Positions 16,515-24,915 of a DNA stretch of 64,000 bases are shown in pieces. Every line of letters starts with the position of its first letter. Position 1 is the stretch's first letter. The stretch is from Hylemonella gracilis. GTDB taxonomy: Bacteria; Pseudomonadota; Gammaproteobacteria; Burkholderiales; Burkholderiaceae_C. Location: NCBI RefSeq assembly GCF_004328645.1, contig NZ_CP031395.1, forward strand, positions 248,001 through 312,000. Reading direction: 5' to 3'. The notes under the pieces are model-generated. The model saw nothing but the letters and a program-made list of their open reading frames with translations, was not told the origin of the DNA and did not search any database. The position numbers and the translations under genes were made by a program.

Positions 16515-17705
16515 TCAGGCCTTTTTCAGGAACTCCTCGACCAAGCGCACCCAGAAGGTGGCGCCCAGCGGAATCAACTCGTCATTGAAGTCGTAGCTCG
16601 GGTTGTGCAGGGTGCACGGCCCTTCGCCATGCCCGTGCGTGCGATGCGCGCCCTCCCCGTTGCCAATGAAGGCATACGCCCCGGGCTTGGCTTGCAGCAT
16701 GTAGGCGAAATCTTCCGCGCCCATGGTCGGCTCCTGTCGCAGCACGTTGGCGTCGCCGACGACGCTGGCCATCACGCGCCGGGCAAAGGCCACTTCGGCC
16801 TCACTGTTGATGGTGGCGGGATAGTTGCGCACGAACTCGAAATCGCAACTGGCGCCGAAGGCCGCGCACGTATTGTCGGCGCAGACTTTCATGCGCGCCT
16901 CGATCAGGTCCAGCACCTCGGGCTGGAAAGTACGCACCGTACCCTGCAGCTCGCAGCTGTCGGCGATCACGTTGCTGGCATGCCCGGCGTGGATCATGGT
17001 CACGGAAATCACGCCCGCCTCGATGGGCTTGACGTTGCGACTGATGATGGTCTGGAAGGCCTGCACCAGTTGCGCGGCCACGACCACCGGGTCCACCGTG
17101 TTGTAGGCCATGGCCGCGTGACCGCCCTTGCCCTTGACCACGATCTTGAATTCATTGGTGGAGGCCATCACCGGCCCGGGGCTGAGCGCGAAGCTGCCCG
17201 CCGGCAGGCCCGGCCAGTTGTGCATGCCGTACACGGCGTCGACCGGGAATTGCTCGAACAGGCCGTCGCGGATCATGCGGTCGGCGCCACCGCCACCTTC
17301 CTCCGCGGGCTGGAAGATCAGGTGGACGGTGCCGTCGAAATGGCGGTTCTGCGCCAGGTGTTGGGCCGCCGCCAGCAGCATGGCCGTGTGGCCATCATGT
17401 CCGCAGGCGTGCATCTTGCCCTTGTGCCGGCTGGTGTGCGCGAAGGTGTTGATCTCCTGCACGGGCAGGGCGTCCATGTCGGCGCGCAGGCCAATGGCCT
17501 TGCGGGAACTGCCGTTGCGCACGGTGCCCACCACGCCTGTGCCGCCCAGGCCCCGGTGCACGGGGATGCCCCACTCGGCCAACTTGGCCGCCACCAGGTC
17601 CGAGGTACGGAATTCCTCGAAGCTCAGCTCGGGATGGGCATGGATGTCGCGCCGGATGCCGGCGATGCCGGCCGCCTGGACGGCGATGGAATCGATGAGT
17701 TTCAT
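16515..17705 (-). CDS. M20-family metallo-amidohydrolase (hippurate/N-acyl amino acid hydrolase type)
   Basis: A 396-residue cytosolic hydrolase of the M20D group, which cleaves N-acyl amino acids such as hippurate or indole-3-acetyl conjugates. Metal-binding motifs are seen in GLRADMDALP, MHACGHDGHTAMLLAAA, IFQPAEEGGGGA and MGAEDFAYMLQ, followed by TLHNPSYDFND with the last histidine. The dimerisation/lid domain has GKGGHAAMAYNTVDPVV. Length is typical. The gene converges on coaX with a 31-base gap holding a small GC hairpin. No transporter is adjacent, so the physiological substrate remains open. Confidence 0.93.
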   Translation of the reverse strand: MKLIDSIAVQAAGIAGIRRDIHAHPELSFEEFRTSDLVAAKLAEWGIPVHRGLGGTGVVGTVRNGSSRKAIGLRADMDALPVQEINTFAHTSRHKGKMHACGHDGHTAMLLAAAQHLAQNRHFDGTVHLIFQPAEEGGGGADRMIRDGLFEQFPVDAVYGMHNWPGLPAGSFALSPGPVMASTNEFKIVVKGKGGHAAMAYNTVDPVVVAAQLVQAFQTIISRNVKPIEAGVISVTMIHAGHASNVIADSCELQGTVRTFQPEVLDLIEARMKVCADNTCAAFGASCDFEFVRNYPATINSEAEVAFARRVMASVVGDANVLRQEPTMGAEDFAYMLQAKPGAYAFIGNGEGAHRTHGHGEGPCTLHNPSYDFNDELIPLGATFWVRLVEEFLKKA

Positions 17706-17837
17706 GGTTCAGACCTCGGGGTCCGAGTCTAGTTCAGTGCCCAAGGACTGTCACCCCAGCCCTTGCGCCAGTTCGGAGAATTTCCCTGGACTGCGCGACG
17801 GAAGGCGGGAGCCAATGCGTCGCAAAGGCGGCCTGCC

Positions 17838-18212
17838 TTAGCGGAAGGCGCCGCCCAGCAGGCGCTCGGTGGCCGGCACCTCGCCCGCGTCTTCCAGCTC
17901 GGTCGCGACCTGCGTGCATACCGCGCGGCACAGCGTGGCGACGCGCTCGCTCTGCAGGCGGTAATAGATCTGGGTGCCTTCGCGCCGACGGGCCAGCACC
18001 CCCGCGCGGTAAAGGGCACCCAGGTGCTGGGACATATTGGACTGCGTGGTGCTGATGTCCTCAAGCAGCTCACTGACGTTGCGCTCGCCATTGCAGACGG
18101 CGCTGATGATCTTCAGGCGCACGGGCGTCGCCAGCAGACCAAACAGCTCGGCAGCGGCTTCGAAGACAAAGTCGCTTTCAGTCTCATCGGTCACGGCTTC
18201 CTTGGTGCTCAT
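17838..18212 (-). CDS. ArsR/SmtB-family repressor of the sox locus (SoxR/BigR/YgaV-like)
   Basis: A 124-residue winged-helix regulator. HTH elements are RLKIISAVCNGERNVSELLEDISTTQSNMSQHLGALYRAGVLARRREGTQIYYRL. Two cysteines stand out: Cys53 (AVCNGE) and the pair Cys101/Cys105 (TLCRAVCTQV). SoxR, BigR, SqrR and YgaV repressors of this family sense reactive sulfur by joining two cysteines through a polysulfide bridge, so the same mechanism is plausible. It is divergent from a YedE/YeeE gene and faces the sox cluster, which fits a role as thiosulfate- or sulfane-sulfur-responsive sox regulator. The ATG at 18212 is preceded by AAGGA. Confidence 0.88.
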   Translation of the reverse strand: MSTKEAVTDETESDFVFEAAAELFGLLATPVRLKIISAVCNGERNVSELLEDISTTQSNMSQHLGALYRAGVLARRREGTQIYYRLQSERVATLCRAVCTQVATELEDAGEVPATERLLGGAFR

Positions 18213-18329
18213 CTACAGTCCATCCTTATATGATGATACGCGCACCTGCTCATGCCGGGAGCCCCGGGGAAACACCCGAAACAGCGCCGCCCCCACACCC
18301 GCGCGACGAATCCGCGAGAATCTTCCCCC
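18213..18329. promoter_or_regulatory. Divergent arsR-type/yedE-type promoter region with sox-box-like element
   Basis: On the minus strand, positions 18222-18239 read CGTATCATCATATAAGGA, similar in its ends (CGTA...ATATAAGGA) to the element upstream of soxC. This AT-rich stretch stands out in a GC-rich background and overlaps the ribosome binding site of the regulator gene, as expected for autorepression. Inference from shared sequence, not proven binding. Confidence 0.4.
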
Positions 18330-19445
18330 ATGAATGACACGGATATCAGCGCGCTCACCACCCGCGTGCTCTGGACGGTGCTGGCCCTTGCCCTGGTCTT
18401 CGGCGCCATCGCGCGCCGCACCCGCTTCTGCACCCTGGGCGCCATCTCGGATGTCGTGGCCATGGGCGACTGGCAACGTGCCCGCATGTGGACGCTGGCC
18501 ATCGCAACGGCCATGCTGGGCTTCAACGCCATGGTGGCGCTGGGCTGGGTCGAGGCACGCAACACCATCTACGCCGGTCCCCGCCTGCTCTGGCTTTCGG
18601 CCCTGGTCGGCGGAGCCCTGTTCGGTTTCGGCATGACCCTGGCCTCGGGTTGCGGTAGCCGCAACCTGGTGCGCCTGGGCGGCGGCAACCTCAAGTCCCT
18701 GGTCGTGCTGTTGGTGCTGGCCGTCAGCGCCTCGGCGACCTTGCGCGGCCTGACCGCGGTGCTGCGTGTCGAGACCGTCGAGCGCATGGGCATCGACCTG
18801 CCGACCGGCCAGGACCTGCCTTCGCTGCTGGCCGCGACCACCGGCCTGCCGGTGACGACGCTGGCGGCGCTGATCGGCGGTCTGCTCGGCTGCGCCCTGA
18901 TGGCCTGGGTGCTGCGCCAACCGGAAGGACGGCGGGGTGAAACCTGGCTCGGGGGCCTGGGCATCGGCACGGTGATTGTCGCGGTGTGGTGGGTGTCAGG
19001 TCGCCTGGGGTATGTGACCGAAGACCCGAACACGCTGGAGCCCGCCTTCCTCGCCACCAACTCGCGCCGCATGGAATCCTTGTCCATGGCCGCGCCCGTG
19101 GCCTATGCCTTCGAGTGGTTCCAGTTCTTCAGCGACAAGTCGCGCGTGCTGACCCTGGGCATCGTGGCAATGTTCGGCGTGGGCGCCGGGGCGCTCGCCG
19201 ACGCGCTGGCCACGCGCGAGTTCCGCTGGGAAGGTTTCCAGGGCGTTGAGGACCTGGGCAACCACCTGGTCGGCGCGACCTTGATGGGCGTGGGCGGGGT
19301 GGTCGCGCTGGGCTGCACCGTGGGGCAAGGCATCAGCGGCATATCCACCCTCTCGCTGGGCAGCTTTCTGGCCGTGGGCGGCATCGTGTTGGGCACCCTG
19401 GCCGGCCTGCGCTGGCAGCGCTGGCGCATCGAACGCGCGGATTGA
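18330..19445 (+). CDS. YedE/YeeE-family sulfur-compound transporter
   Basis: A 371-residue inner-membrane protein with about nine to ten predicted helices. The family signatures carry cysteines facing the pore: ARRTRFCTLGAISD near residue 33, TLASGCGSRNLVRLGGG near 105, and ALGCTVGQGISG near 325. YeeE (TsuA) imports thiosulfate through cysteine-rich pathways, so this protein probably moves thiosulfate or a related sulfur species, or a sulfane sulfur, across the membrane. The start at ATG 18330 is divergent from the ArsR-type gene. It converges on the soxS-like gene with a 27-base gap. A second member of the family sits at 21064-22161. Confidence 0.88.
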   Translation: MNDTDISALTTRVLWTVLALALVFGAIARRTRFCTLGAISDVVAMGDWQRARMWTLAIATAMLGFNAMVALGWVEARNTIYAGPRLLWLSALVGGALFGFGMTLASGCGSRNLVRLGGGNLKSLVVLLVLAVSASATLRGLTAVLRVETVERMGIDLPTGQDLPSLLAATTGLPVTTLAALIGGLLGCALMAWVLRQPEGRRGETWLGGLGIGTVIVAVWWVSGRLGYVTEDPNTLEPAFLATNSRRMESLSMAAPVAYAFEWFQFFSDKSRVLTLGIVAMFGVGAGALADALATREFRWEGFQGVEDLGNHLVGATLMGVGGVVALGCTVGQGISGISTLSLGSFLAVGGIVLGTLAGLRWQRWRIERAD

Positions 19446-19472
19446 ACCCCCCGCACCCAGAGTTCAAGCGCT

Positions 19473-20051
19473 TCAGCCGGCGAGCGCCCGGGCCGCGAGC
19501 GCGCGCACATCGTCCGCGCTCATCTCGCCCGGAATGCGCAGGCTCACCCGCCCCTGCGCATTCACCAGGCAGGTCATGGGGAGCACCCGGCGCTCGGTGA
19601 AGCGAGCGCGCAGGCCTCCATCGTCCACAGTGTTCGGAAATGTGAGTCCCTGCTGCCGCAGGTGGTCGCGCACCCGACGCTCGTCCCGGTCGACCGCCAC
19701 GCCCAACACCTGCAGGCGGGCCGGGTCAACCTCCCGAAACAGGCGCTCGACACGCTGGTTGTGGCGCAGGCAATAGGGACACCAGGTCGCCCAGAAGACG
19801 ACCAGCACCGGCGCGCCCGCCCAGCTCTGCGGCGCACGCCTGCGACCATCGAGCAAGCCGATCTCGGGCCAATCGATCGGCGCCTGGTCGGCGGGCGTTC
19901 CCCGCCCTGGCGCCGGATCGGGTTCCTCCGGCCAGGTCGCATCCTGCGTGGTGGCGGAGCGGGCGGGCAGGGCCTCGAGCGCCAGCCAGGCCACGGCCGC
20001 GCTCAGGCACACCCGACGTCGGACAGCCGCGTGGGCATCGCCGCGGCTCAT
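19473..20051 (-). CDS. TlpA/SoxS-like periplasmic thioredoxin
   Basis: A 192-residue exported thioredoxin-fold protein. The N-terminus has a basic segment and a hydrophobic stretch ending PARSA, so it is periplasmic. The active site WCPYC (Cys91, Cys94) lies in LVVFWATWCPYC, with a cis-proline in VLPMTCLVN. In sox loci SoxS reduces the SoxY carrier cysteine or keeps it reactive, and this is the likely role. Its ATG at 20051 overlaps the stop of the upstream metallo-beta-lactamase gene (ATGA), showing translational coupling at the end of the long sox transcript. The true SoxS of Paracoccus is encoded elsewhere in its cluster, so I leave the symbol blank. Confidence 0.85.
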   Translation of the reverse strand: MSRGDAHAAVRRRVCLSAAVAWLALEALPARSATTQDATWPEEPDPAPGRGTPADQAPIDWPEIGLLDGRRRAPQSWAGAPVLVVFWATWCPYCLRHNQRVERLFREVDPARLQVLGVAVDRDERRVRDHLRQQGLTFPNTVDDGGLRARFTERRVLPMTCLVNAQGRVSLRIPGEMSADDVRALAARALAG

Positions 20052-21067
20052 GGCCCCTGCCCCTGGTGCTCCATCAGCAGGTAGGTGTTGTAGGCGTTCA
20101 TGCGGTTGGCCACGCGGAACAGCGGCAGGTGCGCGAAAGCCGACCAGTCCACGCGCGCGTAGGCGTCGTCGAACGGTTCCATGGCCTCGGCCGCCGCACC
20201 CATGGTCTGGCGCAAGTACGTGAGGTAGTCACGGGTGAGCTTCAGGTCCGTCAGCGGCTCCCGGGACACCGGCCCGTGGCCAGGGACGATGACTTGGGGC
20301 GCGAGCGTGATCAAGCCCTCCAGCGCGGCGATCCAACTGCGGCTGTCGGCCTGGCCGACATAGGGCACGCGACCACGGAAGACCAGGTCACCGGCGTACA
20401 GCACCTGCGCGCGCTCGGCGTAGACTGCAAGGTCCTCCTGCGTGTGCGCGGGGCCGACGTGGCGCAGGTGAAACCGCTCGCCCCCGAGTTCGAGCACGGT
20501 ATCGGCGTCCAACCAGCGGTCGGCGGGCACGAGGCGGGTCTGCGCGTCGATCCAGGGCGCCAGGTCTTCCCGGCTGGCGATCAGGCGCTGCCGGGCGGTC
20601 TCGGAATTCAGGTAGTCACGGCCCAGCCCATGGGCGATGATGGTCGCGCCCTGCTCCTTGAACACCTGCAGGCCGTAGATGTGGTCGGCGTGGTAATGGG
20701 TGACGATGACGTAGCGCACCGGCTGGTTGGTGACCTTGCGGATCGCGGCCAACAGCTCGCGCGCCAGCACCGGTGATCCCAGCGCGTCAATCACCACCAC
20801 CCCTTCCGAGGTGACGACAAAACCCGCGTTGGAAATGAAGTTGCGGTTCTGGCGCGAGCCCAGAGCCGCCTCGCCCTGGACGAACCAGGCGTTCTCGGCC
20901 ACGCGCTGCGGCTGCAGGGCCTGCACGGCTTCCGGTGCCGAAGCGGGTGGCGGGGCAGAGGGCGTGGGAGACGACGCGGTCTGCGCGCCCACGGATGGCA
21001 CGGTCAGTGTCGTCTGCAGGATCAACAGCAGCCAGAACAAGCGACGGGCCATCGGGAGGCACGTCAT
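20048..21067 (-). CDS. Secreted metallo-beta-lactamase-fold hydrolase, SoxH/quinoprotein-relay type
   Basis: A 339-residue periplasmic protein with a signal peptide (RRLFWLLLILQTTLTVPSVGAQ). The zinc site THYHADH has His124, His126, Asp128 and His129; GPAHTQEDL and VPGHGPVS supply further ligands. It resembles SoxH and the MBL proteins of PQQ-dependent relay systems, whose reactions on thiol or sulfur substrates are not settled. The ATG at 21067 overlaps the preceding yeeE-like stop (ATGA), and its own stop overlaps the tlpA-like start, so three consecutive genes are coupled. A start at 21052 would lose five residues and lacks a ribosome binding site. Confidence 0.87.
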   Translation of the reverse strand: MTCLPMARRLFWLLLILQTTLTVPSVGAQTASSPTPSAPPPASAPEAVQALQPQRVAENAWFVQGEAALGSRQNRNFISNAGFVVTSEGVVVIDALGSPVLARELLAAIRKVTNQPVRYVIVTHYHADHIYGLQVFKEQGATIIAHGLGRDYLNSETARQRLIASREDLAPWIDAQTRLVPADRWLDADTVLELGGERFHLRHVGPAHTQEDLAVYAERAQVLYAGDLVFRGRVPYVGQADSRSWIAALEGLITLAPQVIVPGHGPVSREPLTDLKLTRDYLTYLRQTMGAAAEAMEPFDDAYARVDWSAFAHLPLFRVANRMNAYNTYLLMEHQGQGP

Positions 21068-22161
21068 CGCGCGGCCCCCGCGCCCGGTACAGGCTGGTCG
21101 AGCGCGCCGTGGGGATGGCCGTCCAGCAGGCGATCGGTGAGTGCCGCGGCGGCCCACATCGCGGTCAGCGTGACCCAGGCCGTGGCCGTGAACACGGCGG
21201 CACCGGACAGACCCGCACCCACCGCGCAGCCGCCGGCCAGCATGCCGCCAAAGCCCATGCAGACCGCGCCAACGATGTAGCGTCGCATGCTCGCGCCGCC
21301 CTGGAAACCTTCGAGCTTGAGCTCGCCGAACCACCAGGCCGCGAGGAAGGCACCCAGGAACACCCCTGGCACCAGCCCCGCGTCGAAACTCAGCGGGCGG
21401 TTGCTCGCGAAGAGCACGCGGGTCAGCACCTCGGCCGACGGGCCAGTGAAACTCAGCGATTGGATAGGGTGCGGGTCGAAAGCGACACGTGAGACGGCGT
21501 AGGTGAACCACCAGGCCGCCGCGACCGACAGGCCCACGCCGATGGCGCCGGCCCAGCCCCAGACCGGCACGCGCTGACGCCGCGCCCAGTGCATCGCGGC
21601 CCCCAGCCAGACCAGGGCAAACAACAGGGCGCCACCGTGGCCGATGCCGCTGCGCGCGAGCAGGTCACGCGGGCCTCCGCCCTCGATGGTCCACCAGCTT
21701 GAAAGGGTTTCGCGCAGGGGCGAGAGCGCGCCGGTCAGCGCGGACTGCGCGGTGACGGCGAAGATCAGACCCGAGACCAGGGAGCGCAGATTGCCCTGGG
21801 CCGCCAGCACCAGCAAGCGACTGGCGCAGCCGCGCGCGAGCACCATGCCCATGCCGAACAGCAGGCCACCGAGGGCCGCGCCCGACAGCGTGCCGCGCGC
21901 TGCGATCTGGCGCGCGTTGCCCGTGTCCAGCCAGCCAGCCCAGGCCAGCGCCTGGGTAGCGCCCACGGCGGTCGCGAAGGCAAAGAGCCAGACCGTGAGC
22001 TTGCCGCCCAGCAGATTGCGCGCGAACTCGATGACGGCCGAACGCAGGCAAAAGCGCGAGCGTTGCGCCGCAAAGCCGAACAGCACGCCGATGCCGGCGC
22101 CCCCCAGCGCCAGCGTGCCCCCCTCGCCCAGACGGTCCAGCAGCGTTTCCAGCATGGTCAT
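21064..22161 (-). CDS. YeeE/YedE-family sulfur-compound transporter (SoxT-like)
   Basis: A 365-residue polytopic membrane protein. Family motifs are FAAQRSRFCLRSAVIEF near residue 30, MVLARGCASRLLVLAAQGNLRS near 105 and MLAGGCAVGAGLSG near 310, each bearing the conserved cysteine. It is 365 residues long, close to the paralogue at 18330. SoxT1/SoxT2-type YeeE proteins in alphaproteobacterial sox clusters are thought to import thiosulfate or to signal its presence to SoxR, and this gene probably does the same. It lies 49 bases after the dsrE-like gene and is coupled by ATGA to the next gene. Confidence 0.87.
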   Translation of the reverse strand: MTMLETLLDRLGEGGTLALGGAGIGVLFGFAAQRSRFCLRSAVIEFARNLLGGKLTVWLFAFATAVGATQALAWAGWLDTGNARQIAARGTLSGAALGGLLFGMGMVLARGCASRLLVLAAQGNLRSLVSGLIFAVTAQSALTGALSPLRETLSSWWTIEGGGPRDLLARSGIGHGGALLFALVWLGAAMHWARRQRVPVWGWAGAIGVGLSVAAAWWFTYAVSRVAFDPHPIQSLSFTGPSAEVLTRVLFASNRPLSFDAGLVPGVFLGAFLAAWWFGELKLEGFQGGASMRRYIVGAVCMGFGGMLAGGCAVGAGLSGAAVFTATAWVTLTAMWAAAALTDRLLDGHPHGALDQPVPGAGAAR

Positions 22162-22210
22162 TCAACGCGCGGGGAAGACAGCACGGATGGGCGCGGCGTT
22201 CCGAGCCCGC

Positions 22211-22624
22211 TCAGGGTTTCAGGTAGGAATAGCCCTGGGCCTGCAACTTGGTGACGCGCACCACACCGGAAGGCGTGAAGTCGGCCTCCTGAATGAAGGC
22301 GTCTTTCTTGAGGCCCCGGTTCTTCAGGGTGATCTCGCAGACCTCGAAGACCACGCCGCGCGCGCGCAGCGCGGAGATCAAGGGTGCGTACTCGGTGCCG
22401 TTGGGCGACTTGGCGTCTTCCATCAGCATGTCGATGCCCTCGGCATGAGCGACGGCGATGACCTTGGTTGTCGGCTCGACGTCAAGCTGGTTGCGTATGT
22501 TGCGCAGCCCCTTGAGCCCCTGCGCGGCGGCGTTGTCGAAGTGGTAGACGACCTTGTCTTCGGCGTAAGCGCCGATCGAGGTGAGTACAAGGGCGGCGGC
22601 AAGCAGCAGTGATTTCAAAGTCAT
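22211..22624 (-). CDS. Periplasmic DsrE-family sulfur-relay protein
   Basis: A 137-residue exported DsrE-fold protein. A signal peptide (LKSLLLAAALVLTSIGAYA) precedes KVVYHFDNAAAQGLKGLRNIRNQLDV, VIAVAHAEGIDMLM and GVVFEVCEITLKNRGL. The single cysteine in EVCEITL sits where DsrE/TusD proteins carry their persulfide. It would bind or pass on sulfane sulfur in the periplasm, linking Sox-generated sulfur to the adjacent YeeE transporter. The ATG at 22624 is chosen because it starts a clean signal peptide; the open frame upstream is antisense to nothing recognised. It lies four bases after the HbpS-like stop. Confidence 0.85.
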   Translation of the reverse strand: MTLKSLLLAAALVLTSIGAYAEDKVVYHFDNAAAQGLKGLRNIRNQLDVEPTTKVIAVAHAEGIDMLMEDAKSPNGTEYAPLISALRARGVVFEVCEITLKNRGLKKDAFIQEADFTPSGVVRVTKLQAQGYSYLKP

Positions 22625-22628
22625 GGTC

Positions 22629-23135
22629 TCAGAACTCCAGTTCATCGGAAATGGCCCGCACGCCCGCGGCAGCGCAGGCCTCGTCGGCGTCCCCACCCGG
22701 TGCGCCCGAGACACCGATGCCGCCCAACAGGCTACCACCGCCTTCGATGGGCAGGCCACCGCCCACCGCCATGAACTGCGGCAGCGCGCGCAGCCCGGAC
22801 AGCGGCTTGCCCGTTTGGGTTTCGGTGGCAAAAGCGCTGGTGGGAATCTTGAGGCTGGCCGCCGTCCAAGCCTTGCGCGGCGCCACCTCGACCGTGTGCG
22901 CGCCGGCCAGCCGATCGCGCAGCAACACCTGCGTCACGCCCGCCCGGTCCACCACGGCCACGGCCACCTGGTAACCCGCCTTGCGGCAGGCCGCCAGCGC
23001 GGCTTGCGCGGCGACCAATGCAGTCTCCGGTGTCAGCAGCCGAACCTGGAAGGTCGCGGGTGTGGCTGCGGGCACGGCCAGGGGCTCAAGGGCCAGTGTG
23101 AGCAGCAGGACGAGCCAGGTGCGCGAACGCTTCAT
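22629..23135 (-). CDS. Periplasmic HbpS/GlcG-like heme-binding protein
   Basis: A 168-residue exported protein of the GlcG/HbpS family (PF03928). After a signal peptide (KRSRTWLVLLLTLALEPLAVPA) it reads LLTPETALVAAQAALAACRKAGYQVAVAVVDRAGVTQVLLRDRLAGAHTVEVAPRKAWTAASL, then LPQFMAVGGGLPIEGGGSLLGGIGVSGAPGGDADEACA. Family members bind heme or act as redox sensors; some occur in sox clusters without a known task. Cys110-type single cysteines are at AACRKAG and EACAAAG. The ATG at 23135 is preferred; a GTG at 23141 would overlap the soxB stop (GTGA). Either way it is coupled to soxB. Confidence 0.85.
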   Translation of the reverse strand: MKRSRTWLVLLLTLALEPLAVPAATPATFQVRLLTPETALVAAQAALAACRKAGYQVAVAVVDRAGVTQVLLRDRLAGAHTVEVAPRKAWTAASLKIPTSAFATETQTGKPLSGLRALPQFMAVGGGLPIEGGGSLLGGIGVSGAPGGDADEACAAAGVRAISDELEF

Positions 23136-23137
23136 GC

Positions 23138-24877
23138 TCACCCCGCCACCATGCCTGGGTTCTGGGTGATGCCCCGCAAGGTCGGGGTGTTGATCTTGCG
23201 AGGCTTGACGCGGCCCTGCTGCGATTTAAGCCAGGTCTCGACATGCTCCCAGACCGGTTTGACGCCGGGCTGGTTTTTCGCGTCTTCCGCGACCGGTGCC
23301 CAGCCGGCCACCTTGTAGCGCTTGCCGGCCTCGATCGGCCGACCGCCCAGGCGCATGTCGCCGATGCGCTGGCCCATCGTCGCGCCCGGCATGATGCTGT
23401 AGCTCAAGCCACCCACGCGCACCATGTCGCCACCCTGCTGGTAATAGGGGTCGGGGTTGAAGAGGTTGTCGGCCACGTCCTCGAGCACGGTCTTGAGGGT
23501 CTCCCCCGTCATCTCGGTCAACGTGGCGTAGGGGTAGGTGATGGCCAACTGGTCCATCATCAGCTCGCGCGTGATGGGGTCGCCCGGCAGCAGGCTGGTG
23601 CCCCAGCGAAAGCCGGGCGAGAAGGCGATCTCCGCGCCCTGCACGTCCATCAGCGCGTCGCAGATCAGTTGGTCCCAACTGCCGTTGAAATTGCCGCGCC
23701 GGAACAGCAGGCCATCGGTGACAGCCAGGGTTTCCGACAGACGGGCCTCGTAGGGCGCGCGCACCCGGGTGATCAATGCGTCCATCTCCGGATCGGCGCG
23801 CAGCTGGTTGGCGAAGACCGGCAGCAGGCGGTAGCGGAAGTCCACCAGCTTGCCGCCCTTGACGTCGAAATCCATCACGCCGAGGAACTTGCCGTTGCTG
23901 CCGGCGTTGGTGACCAGGGTCACGCCGCCGGCGTTGCGCACCGGCACGGCGACGGGCACGCCGTCATGGGTGTGTCCGCCGAAGATGGCATCGATGCCGC
24001 GCACGCGCGAAGCCATCTTGAGGTCCACGTCCATGCCGTTGTGCGAGACCACGACCACCAGTTGCGCACCCTTGGCCCGGGCCTCGTCCACCACCGACTG
24101 CATGTTCTCGTCCTGGATGCCGAAGCTCCAGTCGGCCACCAGGTAGCGCGGGTTGGCGATGGGCGTGTAGGGGAAGGCCTGGCCGACGATGGCGACCGGC
24201 ACGCCGTTGACTTCACGGATCACGTAGGGCTTGAAGACCGGGTCGCCGAAATCGGCGGTCTTGACGTTCTGCGCGACGAAATCGACCTTGCCGGCGAAGT
24301 CCTTCTCGACGATTTCCTTGACGCGCTCCATGCCGTAGGTAAATTCCCAATGACCCGTCATCACGTCCACGCCCAGCAGCTTGCAGGCATCGACCATGTC
24401 CTGGGCGTTGGTCCACAACGAGGTGGCCGAGCCTTGCCAGGTGTCGCCACCGTCGAGCAGCAGCGCGCCGGGACGGCTGGCCTTCATGCGTTTGACCAGG
24501 GTGGCGAGGTGCGCAAAGCCTCCGACACGACCGTAGCGCCGCGCTGCGGTCTCGAAGTCCAGATAGGTGTAGGCATGTGCCGCCGCAGAACCGACCGGGA
24601 TGCCGGCAGCCTTGAGCAGAGACGCGCCGACGAGGTGCGGCAACTGCCCGTTCATCGCGCCGATGCCCAGGTTGACGCTGGGCTCGCGGAAATAGACCGG
24701 CTTGAGCTGCGCGTGGCAGTCGGTCATGTGCAGCAGGGACACGTTGCCGAAGCGTGGCAGGTCGTAGAGCGCTTGCTCAGCGACGGCCGCGTCGGCCTCG
24801 GCGTGGCGGCCCAGGCTCATGCCGGCCGCGGAAGCAGCGGTCAACACCTGGAGGAAATCGCGCCTGGAAAGGGACAT
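23138..24877 (-). CDS. soxB: SoxB sulfate thiol hydrolase (dimanganese thiosulfohydrolase)
   Basis: A 579-residue periplasmic enzyme that hydrolyses sulfate from the SoxY carrier (cysteine S-thiosulfonate). It has a Tat signal (SRRDFLQ at residues 4-10) and the calcineurin-like/5'-nucleotidase fold. Metal-binding motifs are LLHMTDCHAQLKPVYFREPS (Asp53, His55), DGGDTWQGSATSLWT, GHWEFTYG, VVSHNGMDVDLK and GGHTHDGVP. The family C-terminal domain follows (NFNGSWDQLICDAL). The ATG at 24877 gives the Tat leader. It follows soxX by 38 bases and is coupled to the HbpS-like gene. Confidence 0.97.
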   Translation of the reverse strand: MSLSRRDFLQVLTAASAAGMSLGRHAEADAAVAEQALYDLPRFGNVSLLHMTDCHAQLKPVYFREPSVNLGIGAMNGQLPHLVGASLLKAAGIPVGSAAAHAYTYLDFETAARRYGRVGGFAHLATLVKRMKASRPGALLLDGGDTWQGSATSLWTNAQDMVDACKLLGVDVMTGHWEFTYGMERVKEIVEKDFAGKVDFVAQNVKTADFGDPVFKPYVIREVNGVPVAIVGQAFPYTPIANPRYLVADWSFGIQDENMQSVVDEARAKGAQLVVVVSHNGMDVDLKMASRVRGIDAIFGGHTHDGVPVAVPVRNAGGVTLVTNAGSNGKFLGVMDFDVKGGKLVDFRYRLLPVFANQLRADPEMDALITRVRAPYEARLSETLAVTDGLLFRRGNFNGSWDQLICDALMDVQGAEIAFSPGFRWGTSLLPGDPITRELMMDQLAITYPYATLTEMTGETLKTVLEDVADNLFNPDPYYQQGGDMVRVGGLSYSIMPGATMGQRIGDMRLGGRPIEAGKRYKVAGWAPVAEDAKNQPGVKPVWEHVETWLKSQQGRVKPRKINTPTLRGITQNPGMVAG

Positions 24878-24915
24878 GTGACGTTTGAGGTACGTGAACG
24901 AAGAGCGACTGCCGC

